This document shows, in pieces, positions 47,663-56,145 of a DNA stretch of 64,000 nucleotides. Origin of the DNA: Flavobacterium ovatum (GTDB lineage: Bacteria; Bacteroidota; Bacteroidia; Flavobacteriales; Flavobacteriaceae); NCBI RefSeq assembly GCF_040703125.1, contig NZ_CP160035.1, positions 2,321,001 to 2,385,000 on the forward strand. Reading direction: 5' to 3'. The translations under genes and the position numbers were made by a program. Numbering within the stretch: the stretch's first letter is position 1; each line of letters starts with the position of its first letter. A model generated the notes under the pieces. That model had not been told where the DNA came from. It saw only the letters and a list, made by a program, of their open reading frames with translations, and searched no databases.

Positions 47663-48925
47663 ATGAAATTACTAAAAATAATCAGTTTGTCATTATTGAC
47701 AATGACTGGAGTAGGAGCAATTGCTCAAGAATTTGACGCTAGTTTGCAATTGCGTCCTCGTTATGAGTACCGCAACGGCTTTAGTAAATTAATTGCCAAC
47801 GGCGAAAGTCCAACTTCATTTGTTTCGCAACGTTCTCGTTTGAATATGAATTTCAAACAAGATAAATTGAAAACCAAATTAAGTCTACAAAACATTCGCA
47901 CTTGGGGAGATGTTGCGACGACGACTCAGACTGACAAAAATGGAGTTGCCGTATTCGAAGCTTGGGGACAATATGATTTGAATCCCGATTGGAATGTACG
48001 TTTAGGACGTCAAGTGATTTCGTATGACAACCAACGTATTATGGGCGAAATTGACTGGATTCAACAAGGACAAAGTCATGATGCCCTTGTGTTTTCGTAT
48101 CATAAAAAAAGCAACCAATTGGATTTAGGATTTGCCCTAAACGCAGCGGCAGAAAATAATTTAGCACCAACCACTCCATATACGGTGAATTACAAAGCCA
48201 TGCAATATGCTTGGTACCACACCCAATTGGACAAAATAAGTGCAAGTTTTCTATTCTTGAATACGGGTTATCAATACGCCAAAACGCCTAGCGATTTGGA
48301 GGTAGATTACAAACAAACCTTTGGAACTTATTTGGTTTTCAAAGACAAAAAGTGGGATGCCAATTTGGGTGTGTATGCGCAAACGGGTAAAAGTGTCGGT
48401 CAAGATGTGGATGCTTGGACTGTGGCTGCCAATTTGATGTATGCTGCTTCAACCAAATTCAAAGTAGGTTTGGGCTACGAATACCTTTCAGGAAAAGACC
48501 AAGACGATAGCAGTGCAGGATTCAAATCTTTCACACCATTGTTTGGAACCAACCACGCTTTCAACGGATATATGGATTATTTCTATGTCAAAAATCACGT
48601 GAATAGCGTAGGCTTGCAAGATGTGTTTTTGAAACTGAATTATTCAGCAAACAAATGGCAATTCAATTTGATTCCGCATGTATTCAATGCCGCCAACACG
48701 GTTTTGGATAGTTCAAGCAACAAAATGGACAGTTACCTAGGTACAGAGGTTGATTTGACCGCCAGTTATGCCGTTCAAAAAGACATTATGCTCTCCGGTG
48801 GCTATTCTCAAATGTTTGGGTCTAGTACTTTGGAACGCATCAATGGCGTAGCAAATCCAGCCAATACCAACAATTGGGCTTGGTTGATGGTTTCGATAAG
48901 TCCAAAACTATTTTCGATAAAATAA
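47663..48925 (+). CDS. Alginate-export-type outer-membrane porin
   Basis: A 420-residue beta-barrel protein with signal peptide (LSLLTMTGVGAIAQ). Alternating amphipathic strands run throughout (ASLQLRPRYEYRNGF, AWGQYDLNPDWNVRLGRQ, SYDNQRIMGEIDWIQQGQSHDAL) and the chain ends in an aromatic/hydrophobic strand. The pattern is that of the alginate_exp porin family, often found in nitrate/nitrite gene clusters of Bacteroidota. It may admit nitrite or nitrate to the periplasm. Starts 4 bases after the SCO gene. Confidence 0.82.
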   Translation: MKLLKIISLSLLTMTGVGAIAQEFDASLQLRPRYEYRNGFSKLIANGESPTSFVSQRSRLNMNFKQDKLKTKLSLQNIRTWGDVATTTQTDKNGVAVFEAWGQYDLNPDWNVRLGRQVISYDNQRIMGEIDWIQQGQSHDALVFSYHKKSNQLDLGFALNAAAENNLAPTTPYTVNYKAMQYAWYHTQLDKISASFLFLNTGYQYAKTPSDLEVDYKQTFGTYLVFKDKKWDANLGVYAQTGKSVGQDVDAWTVAANLMYAASTKFKVGLGYEYLSGKDQDDSSAGFKSFTPLFGTNHAFNGYMDYFYVKNHVNSVGLQDVFLKLNYSANKWQFNLIPHVFNAANTVLDSSSNKMDSYLGTEVDLTASYAVQKDIMLSGGYSQMFGSSTLERINGVANPANTNNWAWLMVSISPKLFSIK

Positions 48926-48942
48926 AAAAAGCAGCATTATTT

Positions 48943-49043
48943 GGGCGTGCCCCTTCGTAAAAACTACGGGTCAGGCTGTTCGCTATATCTTTTTTGGGGC
49001 AAAAAAAGCCCCAAAAAAGGATGCCGCTACCATCCTTCACGCA
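48943..49043 (+). repeat. Flavobacterial dispersed repeat, copy 2
   Basis: Order: GGCGTGCCCC, GGGTCAGGCT, CGCTATATC, a perfect 11-bp hairpin (TTTTTTGGGGC at 48991-49001, GCCCCAAAAAA at 49009-49019), GGATGCCGCTACCATCC, TTCACGC. Same architecture as 27103-27203. Confidence 0.8.
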
Positions 49044-49125
49044 AATACACGACACGTTTATTTGGTCAATAAATAAAAATATAACAATCTAATTATATAG
49101 CTTTTTAGTACAACAGTAGTTTCAA

Positions 49126-49257
49126 TTGCCTCTAGCTTTAGCTGGAGGGAAAATAAAGCAATTGTAGTATTGGCTTTAGCCAAGATCATCTACTATTTGG
49201 CTAAAGCCAAATAGCTTATTTCTGATTTTATACTTCCAGCTAAAGTTGGAGGCAATG
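49126..49257. repeat. Nested palindromic repeat (REP-like, GGCTTTAGCC type)
   Basis: Outer arms TTGCCTCTAGCTTTAGCTGG (49126-) and CCAGCTAAAGTTGGAGGCAA (to 49255) are inverted copies; inside are TTGGCTTTAGCCAA (49170-49183) and ATTTGGCTAAAGCCAAAT (49195-49212). The whole can fold into a cruciform. It resembles REP/BIME-like units mobilised by TnpA-REP transposases; none is in the window. Confidence 0.75.
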
Positions 49258-49376
49258 CAACTTTTGGAAAACTAACCACTCTGAATTACAATCTAATTAC
49301 TAATTCAACCTCAGGATCAAAAGGCTATAAATTCATTTTTATGGCCTTTTTTTAGATTTTTTTTAATTCATCAATT

Positions 49377-51617
49377 ATGTATCGCAAACCACTACTCATT
49401 ATCGGACTTGTATTGCTGCTTTTTGTAGCATTTAGATTTTATTTTTTGCCTCAATTTGATGCCAAAGACGGAATTTTTTCAAAAATAGAATCCAATAAAA
49501 TAGCGTATGTGGGTGATGTATCTTGCAAAGAATGTCATAACGGTCAGCATAACGAATGGTCGGATTCACACCATTATAAATCCATGTTGCCGCCCAACGA
49601 TTCAACAGTAAAAGGGGACTTTAACAACATCACTTTTACCGCAGATGGTGTGACGAGCCGATTCTTCAAAAAAGGAAAAAAATTCTACATCAACACCCAA
49701 GGAAGTGATGGTGCCAATCATGATTTTGAAGTCAAATACACTTTTGGTTTTACGCCATTGCAACAATATTTAATTGAATTTCCAGGCGGACGCTTGCAAG
49801 TATTGCGCACAAGTTGGGATGTTAACAAAAAGAAGTGGTTTAACCAATATCCGGGAGAAAAAATCCCTGCACACGACTGGTTGCACTGGACAGGGAATGC
49901 ACAAAACTGGAATACCATGTGTGCCTACTGCCATTCGACCAATATTCATAAAAATTATGATAGCGAAAAAGATGTTTACAAAACCAGTTATAGTGTGGTA
50001 AATGTGAGCTGCGAAAGTTGCCACGGTCCAGGCAAAAAACATATTGATTTTGTAAAAGGTGGGGATTATAAATCGGGGGATAGAATAGAAGGAAGTTATC
50101 TGAAACTTCCTAAAAACGCCAGTCAAGCCGATGAAATTTTGGTTTGTACCCCTTGTCACGTTCGGGCTGGCGAGATTAGTTCCAAGAAAATAGATAGCAA
50201 GGAATTATTGGATAATTATATTCCGGAAATTCCATCCACAGAGAACTTTTTTGCAGACGGACAAATTGACGATGAAGATTTTATATACACATCTTTTATG
50301 CAAAGTAAAATGTATAGTCAAGGTGTAACATGTAGTAATTGCCATAATCCACATTCTACTAAACTGAAAAAAGTAGGGAATCAAACTTGTTTACAGTGTC
50401 ACGTTCCGGCTACTTATGATGTGCAATCTCATACCAATCATGCTGTTGGTAGTGCAGGTGCTTTGTGCGTAAGTTGTCACATGCCGGGTAAATTGTACAT
50501 GGGGAATGATTTGCGTCACGACCACAGTTTTAGAGTGCCACGACCAGATTTATCGGTAAAATATGGTACGCCAAATGCGTGTAGTAATTGCCACAAAGAC
50601 AAAACCGAAAAGCAACTTGCTAGTGCGGTTGAAAAATGGTTTGGAACCAAAAGAAAATACCACTTTGCCGATGATTTAATCCCCGGAAGCAAGCTGGACG
50701 CCAATAGCGAAAAACATTTGGTACAATTAATTAAACAAGCGACAACTCCAAATATTGTGAAAGCTACAGCTGTTTTTTATTTAGGAAGCATTCAGACCAA
50801 TTCGAGTTTAAAAACGCTTTTGGAATGTTTGCATCAACCCGATGCACAAGTTCGTTATCGAACGTTACGAAGCTTAAATAATTTTGAATATTCGACTTGG
50901 ATTAATAATGTTGGCCCATTATTGACAGATAAAGTTCGAGCCGTGAGAATTGCTGCTGCCGATTTGTATATTGGGATTCCCGTTGATAAAATCCCGTCGA
51001 ATTGGACTGAAGATTTTGCGCTTGCGCAAAAAGAACTCAAAGATTATCTCTACTATCAAACCGATTTTTCTACAGGAAATGTAATGATGGGCGACTACTA
51101 TTTAAAGTTGAATGATTATGCGAATGCAGAGAAATATTATTTGAAAGGTTTACGAAAAGACAGTCAGATGAATTATGCTTTGTTGAATTTGTCTACTATA
51201 TATAATTCGCAAGGAAACAACGATAAAGCATTATTGGCATTGAAAGTAGCGGCTAAAAACGATTCCAAAAATGACCGCGTTTTTTACAATATGGCGTTGT
51301 TGTACAATGAAATGAATAATAAAGTTGAAGCCGAAAAAGCATTTGGAAAAGCGGTACAATTAGAATCAAGAAATTCAAGAGTTTACTATAACTATGGATT
51401 GCTTTTACTCGAAAAAAATAAGTTTCAAGAGGCAGTTGCCGTGCTTGAAAAAGGGATTTCTATAAGTCCCAATGAACCCGATTTGCATTACGCACTAGCA
51501 TTTGTTTACCGTCAAAGTAATAATATGACCAAAGCAAAACAATCGGTTTTGAAGTTAAAATCACTAGCACCCAATAATCCTAGTTATCAGGAATTATATA
51601 AAGCAATGGGTATGTAA
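49377..51617 (+). CDS. Octahaem c-type cytochrome with HEAT and TPR repeats
   Basis: A 746-residue protein anchored by an N-terminal TM (LLIIGLVLLLFVAFRFYFL). Eight CxxCH sites are visible: CKECH, CAYCH, CESCH, CTPCH, CSNCH, CLQCH, CVSCH and CSNCH (about residues 50-405). A HEAT-like segment follows (about 430-560), then TPR repeats (about 575-740: YLKLNDYANAEKYYLKGL, VFYNMALLYNEMN, EAVAVLEKGISISPNEPD). It faces the periplasm. The haem set recalls cytochrome c554/hydroxylamine-oxidoreductase relatives, but the function is not identified; it could donate electrons to nitrite reduction or process NO/hydroxylamine. Confidence 0.85.
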   Translation: MYRKPLLIIGLVLLLFVAFRFYFLPQFDAKDGIFSKIESNKIAYVGDVSCKECHNGQHNEWSDSHHYKSMLPPNDSTVKGDFNNITFTADGVTSRFFKKGKKFYINTQGSDGANHDFEVKYTFGFTPLQQYLIEFPGGRLQVLRTSWDVNKKKWFNQYPGEKIPAHDWLHWTGNAQNWNTMCAYCHSTNIHKNYDSEKDVYKTSYSVVNVSCESCHGPGKKHIDFVKGGDYKSGDRIEGSYLKLPKNASQADEILVCTPCHVRAGEISSKKIDSKELLDNYIPEIPSTENFFADGQIDDEDFIYTSFMQSKMYSQGVTCSNCHNPHSTKLKKVGNQTCLQCHVPATYDVQSHTNHAVGSAGALCVSCHMPGKLYMGNDLRHDHSFRVPRPDLSVKYGTPNACSNCHKDKTEKQLASAVEKWFGTKRKYHFADDLIPGSKLDANSEKHLVQLIKQATTPNIVKATAVFYLGSIQTNSSLKTLLECLHQPDAQVRYRTLRSLNNFEYSTWINNVGPLLTDKVRAVRIAAADLYIGIPVDKIPSNWTEDFALAQKELKDYLYYQTDFSTGNVMMGDYYLKLNDYANAEKYYLKGLRKDSQMNYALLNLSTIYNSQGNNDKALLALKVAAKNDSKNDRVFYNMALLYNEMNNKVEAEKAFGKAVQLESRNSRVYYNYGLLLLEKNKFQEAVAVLEKGISISPNEPDLHYALAFVYRQSNNMTKAKQSVLKLKSLAPNNPSYQELYKAMGM

Positions 51618-51663
51618 TGGTGTGTTTTAACAAGGCTATAATTCGATTTATTTTTCCGAACTC

Positions 51664-51675
51664 TGATATTTATCA
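51664..51675 (+). promoter_or_regulatory. FNR/Crp-type box upstream of the narK operon
   Basis: TGAT-ATTT-ATCA is a perfect inverted repeat, identical to the nirK box in 11 of 12 positions. Its centre is 29.5 bases upstream of TACTTTTG (51699-51706), exactly the spacing found at nirK. Confidence 0.65.
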
Positions 51676-51698
51676 TATAATAAGCTGTTTTTAGGGAT

Positions 51699-51706
51699 TA
51701 CTTTTG
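51699..51706 (+). promoter_or_regulatory. -7 element (TACTTTTG) of the narK operon
   Basis: Matches TAnnTTTG, 64 bases before the first narK ATG, downstream of the FNR-like box. Confidence 0.5.
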
Positions 51707-51770
51707 CTTCATCAAATAAAGGATTTTAATGTCTTTTATTGAGAATTGTATAATTTAAGAGAAGCAAAAA

Positions 51771-53249
51771 ATGAGTAATTTATCACAATCACATCGAATG
51801 TTATTTTTGAATACACTCGCATTCACCATATGTTTCGCGTGTTGGACTTTGAATGGTGTTTTGGTTACTTTTTTAGTAGATAGAGGCATTTTTAATTGGT
51901 CAGTTGTTGAGGTGGGTTGGTTACTCGGAATTCCAATTTTATCTGGTGCCATCTTTAGGTTGCCAATCGGAATTTTAACCGACAAGTTTGGAGGTAAAAT
52001 TATCTACTCTGCATTGCTATTCCTTTGTGCGATTCCGTTGTTTTTATTGCCTTATGCCAATTCGTTTTGGAGTTTTGCTGTCCTAAGTTTTCTGTTTGGA
52101 TTGGTCGGAACAAGTTTCGCAGTTGGTATTGCTTATACTTCGGTTTGGTACCCAAAAAACTGGCAAGGTAGAGCATTAGGAATTTTCGGAATGGGAAATG
52201 CAGGTGCAGCCATCACCACTTTTGTAGCACCAACTCTTTTAAATTATTTCTCGAAAGAGGACGCAGTAAATGGCTGGAAAATGTTACCCGTAAGTTATGC
52301 TATTGTTTTGGTATGCATCGGTCTCGTATTTGTCGTTTTTACTAAAAATAAAAAACCAGAAGGAGAATCAAAAAATCTAAAAACACTTTTGACTCCGTTG
52401 AAATCGGCTAGAGTTTGGCGATTTGGAGTGTATTACTTCTTGGTTTTTGGTTGTTTTGTGGCGTATTCACAATGGTTGTTGCCAAATTTCATGAATGTCT
52501 ATCACACCACTTTGGTCATGGGCGGAATGTTTGCAACGATGTTCAGTTTGCCTGGCGGTGTAGTTCGTGCTTTGGGAGGTTACCTGTCTGATAAATATGG
52601 CGCTCGACAAGTAATGTATTGGGTTTTGGGTTCTACGATGGCGATTAGTTTTTTGCTGATGTTTCCAAAAATGGAATTGTTTACTTCAGGTCCTGGTATC
52701 ATGGCAAATAATGCGGGTGTAGTTTCCAAAGTTTCCGAACATGGATTGGTATTAAACGGGAATGATTACAGTATTAAACCAAGAGTAGATGGTGTTTTGA
52801 CAGACGCTTCGGTTTTACCAGTTAAAACTTCTTGGCAAGAAATAATAGTTAAAGAAAATCAAACCGTAAAAAAGAAAGAATTACTTGCTAAAGGTGTTAC
52901 GCAAATTAAGTTTTCTGCCAATATGTGGGTGTATGTAATTCTGGTGGTTTTAATCGGGATTTCATGGGGAATTGGGAAAGCTGCAGTTTACAAACACATA
53001 CCCGAATATTTTCCAAATGAAGTAGGAGTTGTAGGTGGAATGGTTGGATTAATTGGAGGTTTAGGAGGTTTCTTCGGGCCAATTATTTTTAGTTATTTAC
53101 TCAATTTTACAGGACTTTGGACAAGCTCTTGGTTGTTTATTTTCGTCATTTCTACAATATGTTTATTATGGATGCACAACACTATTATAAAAATATTGAG
53201 AAAGAAAAATCCAGATTTTAGTCGTGAAATCGAACACATTAATCATTAA
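51771..53249 (+). CDS. narK: NarK-type nitrate/nitrite transporter, copy 1
   Basis: A 492-residue MFS transporter with 12 predicted helices. NarK features: WTLNGVLVTFLVDRG, RLPIGILTDKFGGK (helix 2-3 loop), and glycine-rich GNAGAAITTF and GGLGGFFGPI nitrate signatures. A soluble insert of about 75 residues (about 302-378, SEHGLVLNGNDYSIKPR, KENQTVKKKELLAKGV) interrupts the second half between helices. It is the first gene of the nitrate reductase operon. Confidence 0.88.
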   Translation: MSNLSQSHRMLFLNTLAFTICFACWTLNGVLVTFLVDRGIFNWSVVEVGWLLGIPILSGAIFRLPIGILTDKFGGKIIYSALLFLCAIPLFLLPYANSFWSFAVLSFLFGLVGTSFAVGIAYTSVWYPKNWQGRALGIFGMGNAGAAITTFVAPTLLNYFSKEDAVNGWKMLPVSYAIVLVCIGLVFVVFTKNKKPEGESKNLKTLLTPLKSARVWRFGVYYFLVFGCFVAYSQWLLPNFMNVYHTTLVMGGMFATMFSLPGGVVRALGGYLSDKYGARQVMYWVLGSTMAISFLLMFPKMELFTSGPGIMANNAGVVSKVSEHGLVLNGNDYSIKPRVDGVLTDASVLPVKTSWQEIIVKENQTVKKKELLAKGVTQIKFSANMWVYVILVVLIGISWGIGKAAVYKHIPEYFPNEVGVVGGMVGLIGGLGGFFGPIIFSYLLNFTGLWTSSWLFIFVISTICLLWMHNTIIKILRKKNPDFSREIEHINH

Positions 53250-53293
53250 AAGAAAATTCACAAAAATAAAATAATACCATAAAATAAAAGATT

Positions 53294-54886
53294 ATGAAAA
53301 CATGGTTAGACAATTGGGAACCAGAAAACGAAAAATTCTGGAACGAAACGGGAAGTAAAATTGCTTGGAGAACATTGATTATTACAACATTGTCATTAAT
53401 TATGTCTTTTGGTTCATGGTTTATGATGAGTGTTATAGCTGTAAAATTACCGGGACTCGGTTTTTCATTCACTAAAGATCAACTTTTTTGGTTGGTAGCA
53501 ATACCTGGATTGGCTGCAGGATTTTTGAGAATTATTCACACCTTTATTTTGCCTATTTTCGGAACAAGGCATGTTGTAACCTTTGCCACTTTACTTAAAT
53601 TAATTCCAGCAATTGGAGTTGGATTTGCGGTAATGGATACTAATACTCCCTATTGGGTGTTTGTCCTTTTGGCAATTACTACCGGTTTTGGAGGAGGAGA
53701 TTTTTCGTCTTTTATGCCCAGTACAAGTTTGTTTTTTCCAAAAAGATTGAAAGGTACTGCTTTAGGAATTCAGGCTGGAATTGGAAATTTTGGGGTTAGT
53801 TTGGCTCAGTTTATAACGCCACTTATCTTGAGTGTTAGTATTTACGGGGCTTCATCAGTGTTTACTAGTATCGATGCTAAAAACACCCAGATTGTTCTTA
53901 AAGATTCCACAGTTGAAAAACAAAAAGAAGTCTTTGCCGCTTTAGATGTCAAAACTCAAAATTCAATTTTAGCAACAGTAAAGAAGCAAGTATTGGATTC
54001 GGTTTCTGCAGTAACGCATTCGAAAGAAAATCACGAAATTTTCTCTGCATTACCAATAAAAGAGAAATCAAAAGCAATTGCAAGTGCTAATCCTAAGTTG
54101 GCTGCACAAATATTACACAAAATTAGCCCCAAAAACGAGGCGGTTAAAACTACAGACATCTACATTCAATCGGCTGCCTTTTGGTACACTGGATTTCTTT
54201 TGGGTTTGGCGCTTGTTAGTTGGTTGTTTTTAAAGAGCATCCCGATGCGGGTTTCTGTAAAAGAGCAAATGGATATTTTTAAAAACAAACATACTTGGTA
54301 TTGTACCATCACTTATTTGATGACATTTGGAACTTTTGCAGGTTTAGCAGCAGCATTTCCATTGATGATTAAGTTTTTATACGGTGATTTTGCAAACGCT
54401 CCAGACCCATTAGTTTACGCTTTTTACGGACCATTAATTGGTTCTGCAAGTAGAGTTTTATTTGGTTTTGTTGCTGATAAAGTTGGTGGAGCAATCTTAA
54501 CGACTATTACAGGTTTAGGAATTATAGCAGGAACCATAATTTTGGTAACACAAGGACTGGTAGCTCCAACAAGCATGGATCAATTTCCATTGTTTGTAGG
54601 TGTAATGTTAATGATGTTTTTCTTTACAGGAGTTGGAAATGCAGGTACTTTTAGACAATTTCCTATTATATTTTCTGAAAATCAAAGACAAGCAGCTGGA
54701 GTTATCGGTTGGACCGCAGCGATTGCTGCATTTGGACCTTTTATTTTTTCTATATTAATTGGTAGTAATATTGGTTCCAATGGGTCTGCTAATCAGTTTT
54801 TTATTGGTTTGATATTGTTTTGTATATTAGCTACTGGAATAAATTGGTGGTTTTATAATAGAAAAGGGTGTGAAAAACCTAGTTAA
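53294..54886 (+). CDS. narK: NarK-type nitrate/nitrite transporter, copy 2
   Basis: A 530-residue MFS transporter with 12 helices. Nitrate-porter signatures are GGGDFSSFMPSTSLFFPKR, GIQAGIGNFGVSLAQF and GVGNAGTFRQFP. A charged insert of about 100 residues (about 190-295, EKQKEVFAALDVKTQNSILA, KSKAIASANPKLAAQILHK) separates the two six-helix halves. Together with copy 1 it probably provides nitrate uptake and nitrate/nitrite exchange, as in NarK1/NarK2 pairs. Confidence 0.9.
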   Translation: MKTWLDNWEPENEKFWNETGSKIAWRTLIITTLSLIMSFGSWFMMSVIAVKLPGLGFSFTKDQLFWLVAIPGLAAGFLRIIHTFILPIFGTRHVVTFATLLKLIPAIGVGFAVMDTNTPYWVFVLLAITTGFGGGDFSSFMPSTSLFFPKRLKGTALGIQAGIGNFGVSLAQFITPLILSVSIYGASSVFTSIDAKNTQIVLKDSTVEKQKEVFAALDVKTQNSILATVKKQVLDSVSAVTHSKENHEIFSALPIKEKSKAIASANPKLAAQILHKISPKNEAVKTTDIYIQSAAFWYTGFLLGLALVSWLFLKSIPMRVSVKEQMDIFKNKHTWYCTITYLMTFGTFAGLAAAFPLMIKFLYGDFANAPDPLVYAFYGPLIGSASRVLFGFVADKVGGAILTTITGLGIIAGTIILVTQGLVAPTSMDQFPLFVGVMLMMFFFTGVGNAGTFRQFPIIFSENQRQAAGVIGWTAAIAAFGPFIFSILIGSNIGSNGSANQFFIGLILFCILATGINWWFYNRKGCEKPS

Positions 54887-54913
54887 TCTGCATTTTAATT
54901 AAAACTATTCGAA

Positions 54914-55963
54914 ATGAAAAATAAGACTTATAATTTAAAAGCCTTACTTATTGCGACGCTTTTGTCTGTATTTATGATTGTGCTTGTTTTCTATGGTTCT
55001 AGAGAATTGCAAAATTTTGATGCTGCATTAGTAACCTATTTGTTCGGAACGGTGTTTGCGTTTTTTGGAATCGTTTATAGATATACTGTTTGGCTGCAAA
55101 GGCCACCCACTTGGATATATTTCAAACGAGGTATAAGCTATTTGTTTACAGGAAAAGTGATTTCGCATTTCTGGTTTGCATCCAAGGAAACGATTGAAAA
55201 TATTGCTTTTCAAAAGTTTATTTATCCAAGAGGAAAATACCGTTGGATGGCGCATTTCATGATAGCCATTGGTTGTACATCGGCTTTTATGATAACTATT
55301 CCGCTTACTTTTGGATGGATACATTTTACTTTGGCACCCAATTCAATTTCGATTTATGAAGCCCATTTTTTTGGTTTCAAAGTAATGGATTTCGAACTAG
55401 GTTCTGTCGTTGCATTCTTGACTTTTCACGCTTTGAACTGGTCATCCTACTTAGTGATTTTAGGTTCATTGTATTATTTAAGAAGACGATTAACAAACCC
55501 AGGATTGATTGCAACTCAAAGTTTTGAAGGTGATTTGTTACCACTTATTTTGTTAATTGCTATTTCGGTAACGGGATTAGGATTAACGTATTCGTACCAA
55601 TTTATGAAAGGTTTTGCTTTTGACTTTTTGGCCGTATTGCATGCGATAACCGTAATTATGTTTTTGATTTGGATTCCGTTTGGGAAGTTTTTCCACATCA
55701 TTCAGCGTCCAGCACAAATTGGAGCGCATATTTACAAAAAACAAGGAATGAAACAAGGTATGGCAGTGTGCGAACATACAGGTGAAGAATATGCAACCAA
55801 TTTACATATCAATGACCTGAAAATAGTTACCAAAGAATTAGGTTTTAATTTCGATAGAGAAGACGGAACTTCCCATTTAGACTTGAGTCCCGAAGGAAAA
55901 AGATCTCGTTTGGCACAAGCCCATTTGAAAGCAAGAACCGCTGGAGGTAATTTATTTGGATAA
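54914..55963 (+). CDS. Cytochrome-b-like membrane subunit of the nitrate reductase module
   Basis: A 349-residue protein with about seven transmembrane helices. Histidines suited to bind b haems occur in membrane segments: RWMAHFMIAIGC, FLTFHALNWSSY, FLAVLHAITVIMF and KFFHIIQRPAQI. A hydrophilic C-terminal tail of about 85 residues follows (CEHTGEEYATNLHINDL). It resembles NarI/DsrM-type quinol-oxidising subunits in layout. It would take electrons from menaquinol for the Mo subunit encoded next. Confidence 0.75.
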   Translation: MKNKTYNLKALLIATLLSVFMIVLVFYGSRELQNFDAALVTYLFGTVFAFFGIVYRYTVWLQRPPTWIYFKRGISYLFTGKVISHFWFASKETIENIAFQKFIYPRGKYRWMAHFMIAIGCTSAFMITIPLTFGWIHFTLAPNSISIYEAHFFGFKVMDFELGSVVAFLTFHALNWSSYLVILGSLYYLRRRLTNPGLIATQSFEGDLLPLILLIAISVTGLGLTYSYQFMKGFAFDFLAVLHAITVIMFLIWIPFGKFFHIIQRPAQIGAHIYKKQGMKQGMAVCEHTGEEYATNLHINDLKIVTKELGFNFDREDGTSHLDLSPEGKRSRLAQAHLKARTAGGNLFG

Positions 55964-56145
55964 TTAAGGAACTGTTTAGTTTTCAGTTGCAGTTTACAGT
56001 TGTAATTTGAATTAGAAAAGTGATAAAAAGACTTTCAGCTTTCGTACCAAAATAGAAAGTAAAAAATACTTTGAGCCTTTGAGTCTTCGTGGCAAAAAAA
56101 AATAAAATAGACTTTGTGCCTTCGAGGCAAAAAAAAATAAAAATC

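Larger units (their letters stand above)
48926..49376. other. Gene-free region occupied by two dispersed repeats
   Basis: It holds repeat copy 2 (48943-49043) and the nested GGCTTTAGCC palindromes (49126-49257), described separately. No gene. The leader of the octahaem gene has a short hairpin, AAAAGGCTATAAAT...ATGGCCTTTTTTT (about 49319-49352). Confidence 0.6.
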
